Shown here piece by piece: positions 1-6,803 of a stretch of DNA of 14,943 nt. The stretch is from Treponema sp. (lineage in GTDB: Bacteria; Spirochaetota; Spirochaetia; Treponematales; Rectinemataceae): NCBI GenBank assembly GCA_017849315.1, contig JAFIHQ010000030.1, positions 1 through 14,943 on the forward strand, read 5' to 3'. Numbering within the stretch: the stretch's first letter is position 1; every line of letters begins with the position of its first letter. Below the pieces are notes generated by a model. The model did no database searches. It was not told the origin of the DNA and saw only the letters and a list, made by a program, of their open reading frames with translations. The position numbers and the translations under genes are program-made.

Positions 1-60
1 AACGCGATTCGTTTTACAGTAAATATCCAGTTCGATGAGAAAGCAATATGGAGAAGTACA

Positions 61-92
61 ATTTATATAAATATTTTTTTATTTATATAAAT
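61..92. repeat. Pair of identical 12-bp palindromes upstream of the hyd operon
   Basis: The sequence ATTTATATAAAT occurs at 61-72 and again at 81-92. Each copy is a perfect 12-bp palindrome and the copies start exactly 20 bp apart, about two helical turns, so both would face the same side of the helix. They lie about 95-126 bp upstream of the predicted hyd transcription start. This is seen directly. That it is a paired operator for a dimeric regulator is inference; an A/T-rich curved or UP-like element is the main alternative. It does not match the Rex or FNR consensus I know. Confidence 0.5.
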
Positions 93-131
93 TGATCACC
101 GGTGCGTCTTCCGAGTTGGCATTATCAGATC

Positions 132-148
132 AAAATTATCGATATTTT
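132..148. promoter_or_regulatory. Near-palindrome abutting the hyd -35 element, candidate operator
   Basis: An 8-bp perfect palindrome, TATCGATA (137-144), is flanked by AAAAT on the left and TTTT on the right, giving a 17-nt near-palindrome with one extra base. Its centre is about 46 bp upstream of the predicted transcription start, a position typical of activator or repressor sites. The symmetry is visible; the regulatory role and the protein are inferred. AT-rich sequence makes chance symmetry fairly likely. Confidence 0.25.
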
Positions 149-152
149 TTTC

Positions 153-180
153 TTGACAAATTGAAAAAACAAGATACTAT
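153..180 (+). promoter_or_regulatory. Sigma70-type promoter of hydCBA
   Basis: A perfect -35 hexamer TTGACA (153-158) is followed after 16 bp by TACTAT (175-180), a four-of-six match to TATAAT. Transcription would start near 187 and leave a leader of about 90 nt before hydC. The surrounding AT-rich DNA and the absence of another good hexamer pair between here and hydC support it as the main promoter of the operon. Confidence 0.6.
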
Positions 181-237
181 AGTAATTTGTTTGGCAAGAC
201 CGAGATTCAGACAACGAGAAGAAGCAAACGCAAATTG

Positions 238-270
238 CCTTTCCTGGCCGGATTCAACTGGCCTTAAAGG
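238..270 (+). promoter_or_regulatory. Leader hairpin overlapping the hydC Shine-Dalgarno sequence
   Basis: CCTTT (238-242) can pair with AAAGG (266-270), and GGCC (246-249) with GGCC (260-263). This gives a 9-bp stem in two parts with a small internal loop and a 10-nt apical loop. The 3' arm includes the first two G residues of the GGAGG ribosome binding site (269-273). The hairpin could damp translation of hydC or be a target for an RNA-binding factor. The pairing is visible; regulation is inference, and no known riboswitch class was recognised. Confidence 0.35.
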
Positions 271-277
271 AGGTATG

Positions 278-796
278 ATGCCCACTACTACCATCGCAAG
301 CCCCACTGATGAGCTCAGTAAGATCATTCAGAACTACGAGGAGAACAAACCCGGCAGTCTTCTAAAACTGCTCGAACAAGCACAGGAAGTAGATCCGCGT
401 CATTATTTATCTGAAAAAACTCTGCGTACTGTCGCTCAAGCGCTCGGCGTACCACTTACCCAAGTGTATTCTGTCGTCACCTTCTACTCTTTTTTCAACC
501 TCAAGCCGCAAGGGATACATTCGATTGTCGTATGTAGAGGCACTGCATGTCACACCCGAGGCTCGCTTGCCCTGCTCAACGAAGCACTTAACCGGATGGA
601 CATTCCTTCGTTCAAAGAAGAGGAGGAAAACTCGGTAACGAGTATCGACGGTTTTGCATCAATCCGGACGGTCGCATGTTTTGGACAGTGCGCCCTAGCA
701 CCGGTCATTCAAATCGATGGCGTCGTAAAATCCAGGATGACCATTGGTAAGCTTGTTTCGCTTCTTGAGAAAATGAAAAAGGAGGCCTCGCGATGA
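278..796 (+). CDS. hydC: NuoE-like [2Fe-2S] subunit of the trimeric [FeFe] hydrogenase (HydC)
   Basis: This 172-residue protein is the small electron-transfer subunit of an NAD(P)-linked, probably electron-bifurcating cytoplasmic [FeFe] hydrogenase. It has the thioredoxin-like [2Fe-2S] fold of the 24-kDa complex I subunit: C86 and C91 in VCRGTAC, C134 and C138 in CFGQC, after the helical N-terminal domain with the TLRTVAQALGVPLTQVYSV segment. Length matches NuoE/HndA proteins. The open frame extends upstream to a TTG at 92, but that part is AT-rich, contains the promoter and resembles nothing. The start is taken at 278, with GGAGG (269-273) ahead; the adjacent in-frame ATG at 275 is too close to that site but cannot be excluded. 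The stop overlaps the hydB start (ATGA), indicating translational coupling. In HydABC enzymes this subunit docks on HydB and cycles electrons close to the flavin. Confidence 0.92.
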   Translation: MPTTTIASPTDELSKIIQNYEENKPGSLLKLLEQAQEVDPRHYLSEKTLRTVAQALGVPLTQVYSVVTFYSFFNLKPQGIHSIVVCRGTACHTRGSLALLNEALNRMDIPSFKEEEENSVTSIDGFASIRTVACFGQCALAPVIQIDGVVKSRMTIGKLVSLLEKMKKEASR

Positions 797-3700
797 TTAC
801 AAGAACAGATCTTGGCACCATGCGCAAAGAAGGCCTGGAAAACATACAGAGCTCGAGGCCTTGGATTTCAGTGGGCATGGGGACTTGCGGCATAGGCAAC
901 GGTGCGGACGAAGTGTATGCGGAACTTGGAAAAACCATTGTCTCGTCCCACCTTTCGGCGAGCCTGAGGCGTGTCGGCTGCTTCGGATTCTGCGCCGCCG
1001 AGCCTTTGGTTATGGCATATCGCCCCGGCAAACCAATCTTGCTTTTTACCGATGTAAAGCCGGGCAAAGCCGCAACGCTAGCAAAAGGTCTTGCTGATGA
1101 TGCGGATTTTGCCAGAATTGCCAAACAAGCCGAGGCAAAAATAGAAAACTGGGACTTTAGGACCTCGAAAATCGAATTTGGCCACGACTATAACTTTTTG
1201 CCGACGTGGAAAGAAATTGCCTTCTTTAATGGGCAAGAGAAAATTGTGCTGAGGGACTGCGGAATTATCGATCCAGAGAATTTGAGTGAATACCTGGCTG
1301 TCGGTGGGTATTCCGGGCTTATGAAGGCCCTCAATACCATGACGCCGGAGTCAGTCATCGAAGAAGTCAAAAAGTCGGGGCTCCGAGGCCGGGGAGGAGC
1401 AGGTTTTCCTACGTGGCGCAAGTGGAGCATCATGCGCGACAACCTGCTTGCCAATCCTGGCGATGGCTATGTCATCTGCAACGCCGACGAAGGGGACCCT
1501 GGCGCCTATATGAACCGGAATGAAATCGAGTCTGATCCACATATGCTGCTGGAGGGTATTATCACTGGCGCGTACGCCATGGGTGCAACGCATGGCATCG
1601 TCTATGTCAGAGCCGAGTATCCGCTCGCCGTGGAACGCCTCAATAAAGCCCTGGAACAGGCGAGAAAGGCTGGCTTGCTTGGTAAGAACATTTTGGGAAG
1701 TAAATTCAGTTTTGACATTGAAATTGTCACAGGTGCCGGAGCTTTTGTGTGCGGAGAAGAAACCGCCCTTATTGCCTCGATTGAAGGAAAGGCCGGAAGG
1801 CCATCGCCCCGCCCGCCCTTCCCTGCCCAAAAAGGTCTATATGGCAGGCCGACGTCGATCAATAACGTGGAGACTTGGTGCAATGTGCCTGTCGTCATGG
1901 TTCGCGGAGGCGAGTACTTTGCAGGCTTCGGAACTCCCGCAAGTACAGGAACAAAGGTGTTTTCCTTTGTCGGCAAGGTCCGAAACACAGGACTTGTAGA
2001 GTTGCCTATGGGCTCCACCCTCGAACAGGCTGTATATGGAATGTGCGAAGGCATGGGTCCGAAGAAGAAGATAAAAGGATTGCAGTCTGGTGGGCCATCT
2101 GGAGGCTGCATTCCCGCCGCGCTCTTTAAAACGCCGATAGACTACGAACATCTCGCCGAGCTTGGCGCCATTATGGGATCGGGCGGCATGGTCGTTATGG
2201 ATCAGGACAACTGCATGGTGGACGTAGCGCGCTACTTTGTGGGCTTTACTGCTGGAGAATCCTGCGGCAAGTGCGCGCCTTGCAGAGAAGGCACGGCGCA
2301 GATGCTCAATGTTTTGCAGGGTGTCGCGGATGGAGAAGCGGGCGAAAGTGACCTTAAGACTTTGGAATCGCTCGCCCTCGCTGTCAAAGATTCCGCCCTG
2401 TGCGGGCTGGGTCAAACGGCCGCCAACCCGGTTCTAACCACGCTCAAGTATTTTAGGGATGAGTACATCCAACATATAAAGGCAAAGCGGTGCCCCGCCG
2501 GCATCTGCGAAAATCTCTACGTGGCACTCTGCGAGTCGTCCTGTCCGCTCCACATGAATATTCCCGGTTATTTACAGCTATTAAAAGAAAATAGGATAGA
2601 GGATGCTTTCGAGCTGACACTGCGGGAAAATCCATTGCCCGGTTCTCTAGGTAGGATTTGCCACTTTCACTGCAGGATGCGCTGTAGGCGCGATATGCTG
2701 GACGAGCCGGTATCCCAAGGTGAAATCCACCGGTATCTTGCAGATTCAATGTATAAAATGGGACGTGAAAAAGCGATCTATGCAAGGCTCATTAAGGAAA
2801 AGCTCCCCGCAACGGGTAAGCGGATATCTATTGTAGGATCGGGTCCGGCAGGACTTGCCGCCGCATTCTGGCTCGTGCGATTGGGACATACGGTGACTGT
2901 CTACGATGCAGCGTCGGAAGCAGGAGGTATCCTGCGGTGGGAAATTCCGGGCTACCGGCTACCCAAAGATGTGCTCAAAAAGGAAATCGGCTTTATCCAA
3001 AAGCTGGGGGTTCGTTTTGTCTTTAACACCAAGATAGAAACCCCAGCCCAATGGCAGCGGCTTGTCGATGCTTCCGACGCCATTGTCGTGGCAGCCGGCG
3101 CGAACCGCGAACTCAAGCTGAATATCCCGGGAGAAACGCAGAAAGGCGTTGTTTTTGCCGGCGAATTCTTACGAAGTATCAACGAAGGGAAAAAACCTAA
3201 GGTTGGCAGTGAGGTTGTAGTAGTGGGCGGCGGAAATTCCGCCATAGATGCCGCCAGATCGGCGCTCCGGCTCGGCGCTCATGTCACCATTATTTATAGG
3301 CGGGCACGAATTGACATGCCTGCCAACTCAGAAGAACTCAATGGAGCGTTGGAAGAGGGAATTTCGCTCGTGTGCATGGCCCAACCCATGGAAGTGCTTT
3401 CGGGCGAAGACCGACAAGGAGGAACGCGTTTGCGCGCTCTCAAGGTGCAGCGCATGAAGGCCGGTCCGGTTGACTCCTCAGGGCGTCCAACGCCGGTGCC
3501 GACCAACGAGTTCTACGAAGTCCCCTGCGATACAATCATTGTTGCTATCGGTGAAAAGGTCATGATACCGGGAGTTGAAACCCTCGGTGCAGAATTGGAA
3601 AGAGACGGGCGCATAAAGGCCGATCCTTTCTCGTTACAGGCAAAGAATCCCAAGGTTTATGTCTGTGGCGATGCCAAAATGGGCCCATCTACGGCCGCAG

Positions 3701-3996
3701 AGGCGATGGGACAAGCCAGAACCGTAGCGGAATCGCTAGACGAGAATCTTATGGGAGAAAAGCGCTTCGCAAAGTTGTTTAGATCCTTCGATTACAAAAT
3801 GGAGGTGCCCGCAAAGTTTACTAAAGCCAAAATGACAAAAGCTCCAATGGTTCCGGTAGACGCACGCAAGAGCAATTTTATGGAGATTTCACTTGGCTAC
3901 TCCGGCGAGCAGGCACGCATCGAAGCAGAACGCTGCCTACGGTGCGATGTGCGGGAAAAGAAGCGCCAAACTTACAGCGCTCCTCGCGAAGCGTAA
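793..3996 (+). CDS. hydB: NuoF-like HydB fused to a GltD/NfnL-like FAD-NADP(H) module
   Basis: The product has 1067 residues, against roughly 600 for an ordinary HydB. Residues 25-75 form a [2Fe-2S] thioredoxin-like domain with C32, C63 and C67; a fourth cysteine is not evident. Residues about 150-480 are the NuoF FMN/NADH domain (GRGGAGFPTW from about 199; NADEGDPGAY from about 230) plus SLBB. C491, C494, C497 and C537 are the N3-type [4Fe-4S] ligands. The NuoF part runs to KRCPAGIC (from 565), where HydB proteins normally continue into a two-cluster ferredoxin. Here a GltD/NfnL-type module follows: C567, C572, C580, C584 and C623, C627, C631 for clusters; FAD motif GSGPAG (682-687); second dinucleotide motif GGGNSA (812-817) with YRR (835-837), typical of NADP(H) sites. 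A RCLRCD motif (C1048, C1051) ends the chain. GGAGG lies 7 nt before the ATG. Family: Nfn/GltD oxidoreductases; function of the fusion is inferred. No frameshift joins the halves: the frame is open throughout. Confidence 0.92.
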   Translation: MITRTDLGTMRKEGLENIQSSRPWISVGMGTCGIGNGADEVYAELGKTIVSSHLSASLRRVGCFGFCAAEPLVMAYRPGKPILLFTDVKPGKAATLAKGLADDADFARIAKQAEAKIENWDFRTSKIEFGHDYNFLPTWKEIAFFNGQEKIVLRDCGIIDPENLSEYLAVGGYSGLMKALNTMTPESVIEEVKKSGLRGRGGAGFPTWRKWSIMRDNLLANPGDGYVICNADEGDPGAYMNRNEIESDPHMLLEGIITGAYAMGATHGIVYVRAEYPLAVERLNKALEQARKAGLLGKNILGSKFSFDIEIVTGAGAFVCGEETALIASIEGKAGRPSPRPPFPAQKGLYGRPTSINNVETWCNVPVVMVRGGEYFAGFGTPASTGTKVFSFVGKVRNTGLVELPMGSTLEQAVYGMCEGMGPKKKIKGLQSGGPSGGCIPAALFKTPIDYEHLAELGAIMGSGGMVVMDQDNCMVDVARYFVGFTAGESCGKCAPCREGTAQMLNVLQGVADGEAGESDLKTLESLALAVKDSALCGLGQTAANPVLTTLKYFRDEYIQHIKAKRCPAGICENLYVALCESSCPLHMNIPGYLQLLKENRIEDAFELTLRENPLPGSLGRICHFHCRMRCRRDMLDEPVSQGEIHRYLADSMYKMGREKAIYARLIKEKLPATGKRISIVGSGPAGLAAAFWLVRLGHTVTVYDAASEAGGILRWEIPGYRLPKDVLKKEIGFIQKLGVRFVFNTKIETPAQWQRLVDASDAIVVAAGANRELKLNIPGETQKGVVFAGEFLRSINEGKKPKVGSEVVVVGGGNSAIDAARSALRLGAHVTIIYRRARIDMPANSEELNGALEEGISLVCMAQPMEVLSGEDRQGGTRLRALKVQRMKAGPVDSSGRPTPVPTNEFYEVPCDTIIVAIGEKVMIPGVETLGAELERDGRIKADPFSLQAKNPKVYVCGDAKMGPSTAAEAMGQARTVAESLDENLMGEKRFAKLFRSFDYKMEVPAKFTKAKMTKAPMVPVDARKSNFMEISLGYSGEQARIEAERCLRCDVREKKRQTYSAPREA

Positions 3997-4006
3997 GGGG
4001 GACAGT

Positions 4007-5797
4007 ATGGAAACGAATATCACCATAACCGTAGATGGACAAGAAATAAGCGTTGACCCAAAATCCACGCTCTTGGAAGCTTGCGCCGCAGCCGGTGCAA
4101 GGATTCCGACACTGTGTTATCTCAAGGATATTTCGGCCAACGCTTCCTGCGGAATTTGCGTTGTAGAAGTCGAAGGGGCAAAATCGCTGGTTCGTTCCTG
4201 TGTTCAGAACCCTACGCCCGGCATGAAAATCCACACCGCCAGCGCACGTGTCTTGAGGGCGCGCAAGACCTCGCTCGAATTGCTCCTGGCAAACCATCCC
4301 ACTGACTGCCTTTCTTGTATCCGTAGCGGCACCTGCGAACTGCGCAAGTTGGCCGAATCGCTCAACGTTCGCTCTGACCACTATCCAAAACTCAAGACTT
4401 TTGGACCGCCCGATACGACTTCTGAGGGTTTGGTGCGGGACGACTCAAAATGTATTCTGTGCGGACGCTGCGTAGCCGTCTGTTCGGAAACTCAGACTGT
4501 CAACGCCATAACCTTCTCTGGTAGAGGCGCCAGGACAAGGGTCACGACCTTTATGGACAAGGGCCTTGCCAATAGTCCCTGTGTTCAATGCGGCCAGTGT
4601 TCCGTAGTATGCCCGACGGCCGCAATAGCGGAAAAAGACCAGTCTCAGGAAGTATTTGCGGCAATCGGGGATCCCAATCTTGAGGTGGTAGTTCAAACCG
4701 CGCCTGCGATCCGCGCATCACTGGGAGAAGCACTCGGGATGCCCCCCGGAACGCTTATCACCGGTAAAATGGTGGCAGCCTTGCGAAGGTTGGGCTTTAC
4801 CAAGGTCTTCGATACTCAGTTCACTGCTGATCTCACCATTATGGAAGAAGGAACGGAGCTTATCCAAAGATTACAACACAATGGCGTCTTGCCCATGATA
4901 ACATCCTGTTCACCTGGCTGGATAAACTTTATCGAAACCTTCTACCCTCCTCTTATAGGGCATTTGTCCACATGCAAAAGCCCGCAACAAATGTTTGGGG
5001 CGATAGCAAAGACATATTATGCAAAGGTTGCAAACATTGCGCCGGAAAAAATGCGCGTGGTTTCCATCATGCCTTGTACGGCAAAAAAGGGAGAAGCCAA
5101 GAGACCGGAAATGACTGCGGCAAACCGCTGGTGGACGGAACAACAACATCTGGAGACACTGCAGGCGCCTAATGCCGCATACCAGGAGACCTACCAGGAC
5201 GTCGATTGGGCGCTCACCACGAGAGAACTTGCCCGCATGATCAGACTTGCAGGCATCGATATTGCGGCGCTGCCAGACGAAGAATTCGATAACCCATTGG
5301 GAGAATCGACCGGTGCTGCAACTATTTTCGGTACTACAGGCGGCGTGATGGAAGCAGCGTTGCGTACTGTCTACGAAATCCTTGAGGGTAAGCCCTTGGA
5401 AAACCTCGATTTTTCGCCAGTGCGTGGACTTTCCGGCATTAAGAGCGCAGAGGTCTCTGTCGGGGGCAAGACGCTGCACGTGGCCGTTGCGCACACGCTC
5501 AAGAATGCGAGAATTCTCCTAGACGAGATTGTGACTGGCAGAAGTCCTTACCAGTTTATCGAGGTGATGAGTTGTCCGGGCGGATGCATTGGTGGTGGCG
5601 GACAACCTGTGCTTCCTGACTTTGAACGCAAACTCGCACGCAACGCCTCGCTTTATAAGGAGGACCTGCGCTTGCCAGCAAGAAAGTCGCACGAAAATCA
5701 TGATGTTCAAAGATTATATTCAGATTTTTTGGGTAACCCTGGAAGCCATGTTGCACACGAACTCTTGCACACAACCTACAAAGAGCGGCCATTCTAA
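4007..5797 (+). CDS. hydA: [FeFe] hydrogenase catalytic subunit (HydA)
   Basis: This 596-residue cytoplasmic enzyme makes or oxidises H2 at the H-cluster. Clusters in order: plant-type [2Fe-2S] (C37, C48, C51, C65); His-ligated [4Fe-4S] (H97, C101, C104, C110); two ferredoxin [4Fe-4S] (C149/152/155/159 and C192/195/198/202); then the H-cluster domain with L1 TSCSPGW (299-305), L2 MPCTAKKGE (355-363) and L3 with E519, M521, C523, C527 and GGGGQP. A small-subunit-like C-terminal segment ends in HTTYKERPF. Modular type M3, without the C-terminal extra [2Fe-2S] domain of Thermotoga HydA. L1 has Ser302 where most family members have the second Cys. About 22 extra residues (near 369-396) lie between L2 and the LTTRE segment compared with clostridial CpI as I remember it. 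The start at 4007 follows an AAGGGGGA site 10 bp after hydB; an upstream in-frame ATG at 3893 lies inside hydB and is rejected. Confidence 0.95.
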   Translation: METNITITVDGQEISVDPKSTLLEACAAAGARIPTLCYLKDISANASCGICVVEVEGAKSLVRSCVQNPTPGMKIHTASARVLRARKTSLELLLANHPTDCLSCIRSGTCELRKLAESLNVRSDHYPKLKTFGPPDTTSEGLVRDDSKCILCGRCVAVCSETQTVNAITFSGRGARTRVTTFMDKGLANSPCVQCGQCSVVCPTAAIAEKDQSQEVFAAIGDPNLEVVVQTAPAIRASLGEALGMPPGTLITGKMVAALRRLGFTKVFDTQFTADLTIMEEGTELIQRLQHNGVLPMITSCSPGWINFIETFYPPLIGHLSTCKSPQQMFGAIAKTYYAKVANIAPEKMRVVSIMPCTAKKGEAKRPEMTAANRWWTEQQHLETLQAPNAAYQETYQDVDWALTTRELARMIRLAGIDIAALPDEEFDNPLGESTGAATIFGTTGGVMEAALRTVYEILEGKPLENLDFSPVRGLSGIKSAEVSVGGKTLHVAVAHTLKNARILLDEIVTGRSPYQFIEVMSCPGGCIGGGGQPVLPDFERKLARNASLYKEDLRLPARKSHENHDVQRLYSDFLGNPGSHVAHELLHTTYKERPF

Positions 5798-5874
5798 GAA
5801 TCGAGAATTTGTCGATCCAAGCATGGTGCCAGGCAAGACTTTTTCATCGACCCGGGGCTGAGGGGGTGACCATC

Positions 5875-5901
5875 TTTACAAAAATTGCGTTGTGCGATAA
5901 T
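5875..5901 (+). promoter_or_regulatory. Possible promoter of the HAD gene
   Basis: TTTACA (5875-5880) is followed after 15 bp by GATAAT (5896-5901), which is preceded by TG one base earlier as in extended -10 promoters. Transcription would start near 5908, only a few bases before the proposed GTG start at 5911, leaving almost no leader. So either the transcript is close to leaderless or the match is fortuitous. No convincing intrinsic terminator separates hydA from this gene, so read-through from the hyd operon is also possible. Confidence 0.3.
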
Positions 5902-5910
5902 AAAGGCGTC

Positions 5911-6702
5911 GTGAAAATCAAGGCAGTGGCGTTTGACTTTGATGGCACGCTCTATCCCGAGCGTAGCTTGTATATTCGGTCGGCAACTCTCGCATTGCGT
6001 AATCCGCGCTTTTTGTGGGCCTATCAGAAGGCGCGCTCCCAGCTACGAGTTGCTAAACCGGCCTCAATTCCTGTAAGTTTGCAGTACAATTCCTATGCAC
6101 AGTGCAGTGTCCCGTTGCAGGGTGCACGAAAATGGCGCTGGGAAGGGTTTGAGGAGAAGCGAAGTACGCTGGAGGCGTTTAGGCGGGAACAGGCGACGCT
6201 TATTGGCCAGGCGATGGGGCTGGATGAAGCCAGCGCCGAAGGTCTGGCGAACCAGGTCATCTATGGCGCACTTGAAAAGGCCTTTGTGCATATTGAGCCA
6301 TATCGGGGGATTAAGGCCTGCCTCGAAGCACTCAAACGTCAGAATCTTCAGTTGGCTGTGCTCTCGGACCTGCCTCCATGGGAGAAACTTAGGGTTCTGG
6401 GTTTGGACAGCTATTTCGATCTTGTGCTGTGCTCCGAATGTTCAGGCCGACTTAAGCCGGACCCACGGCCTTTCAGTTTTCTCTCAGAACGACTTGGCCT
6501 TGATCCCGCAGAAATCCTCTATGTAGGTAACAATTGGGGAAACGACATAGAAGGCGCCAAGAAAGCTGGCTTGCACACTGCATTTTTTGGACGGCATCCA
6601 AGACGAAAAAACACTGCAGATTTCTCTTTTCATGATTGGAAGAGCCTGACCAGTTGGGTGCTGGGGGCGCAAGAGCCGGTACGCAAGGCCATAAATGAGT
6701 AA
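5911..6702 (+). CDS. HAD-superfamily hydrolase (probable phosphatase)
   Basis: A 263-residue member of the haloacid dehalogenase superfamily, most like small-molecule phosphatases of the Gph/YjjG kind; substrate unknown. Motif I is DFDGTLYPE with nucleophile D9 and acid/base D11; motif II is VLSD with S152; motif III lysine is K182 in KPDPRPF; motif IV is VGNNWGNDIEGA with D212. The first acidic position of motif IV is Asn207, a substitution also seen in active HADs. A helical cap lies between residues 20 and 130. GTG at 5911 is chosen because the conserved fold begins there and AAAGG lies 4 nt upstream; the frame runs back to 5809 and a GTG near 5866 is an alternative. It follows hydA by 113 bp and its relation to the hydrogenase is unclear. 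Confidence 0.85.
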   Translation: MKIKAVAFDFDGTLYPERSLYIRSATLALRNPRFLWAYQKARSQLRVAKPASIPVSLQYNSYAQCSVPLQGARKWRWEGFEEKRSTLEAFRREQATLIGQAMGLDEASAEGLANQVIYGALEKAFVHIEPYRGIKACLEALKRQNLQLAVLSDLPPWEKLRVLGLDSYFDLVLCSECSGRLKPDPRPFSFLSERLGLDPAEILYVGNNWGNDIEGAKKAGLHTAFFGRHPRRKNTADFSFHDWKSLTSWVLGAQEPVRKAINE

Positions 6703-6771
6703 ATGCCGTTAGGGGCAAGCACAAGCCAAGGCCAGGCACAAACCAAGGCGGCAAATGCGCTGGAAAAAGCA

Positions 6772-6803
6772 AGGTCTAAGAAGCGTCTAGAGATTAAAGA
6801 CCT
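6772..6803 (-). terminator. Weak candidate terminator at the end of the dnaE-hydrolase unit
   Basis: AGGTCT and AGACCT form a 6-bp inverted repeat with a 20-nt loop spanning the stop codon of the hydrolase gene. On the minus strand the second arm is followed by TGCTTTTT. The long loop and short stem make this a poor intrinsic terminator, listed because nothing better is visible in the 84 bp between the convergent genes. Confidence 0.2.

Noticed and set aside
92..133. FNR-like half sites TTGATC and GATCAA
   Set aside because: The halves are 30 bp apart instead of 4 bp, so they do not form an FNR box.
92..277. N-terminal extension of hydC to a TTG at 92
   Set aside because: It overlaps the promoter, has no ribosome binding site or family similarity, and NuoE-like homology begins after the GGAGG-preceded ATG pair.
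3893..4006. Longer hydA starting inside hydB
   Set aside because: The 38 extra residues come from the alternate frame of the hydB end; the ferredoxin-like domain starts at 4007 behind a strong ribosome binding site.
4982..5172. Frameshift or second gene within hydA
   Set aside because: The hydA frame is continuous through all H-cluster motifs; the alternative frame is a shadow.
5798..5870. Intrinsic terminator after hydA
   Set aside because: Only a 5-bp imperfect ATTCT/AGAAT symmetry is present, without a GC-rich stem or a T tract in the right place.
5809..5910. Longer HAD protein from a TTG at 5809
   Set aside because: The added residues show no HAD features, and the fold begins with the KIKAVAFDFDGT strand right after the GTG at 5911.
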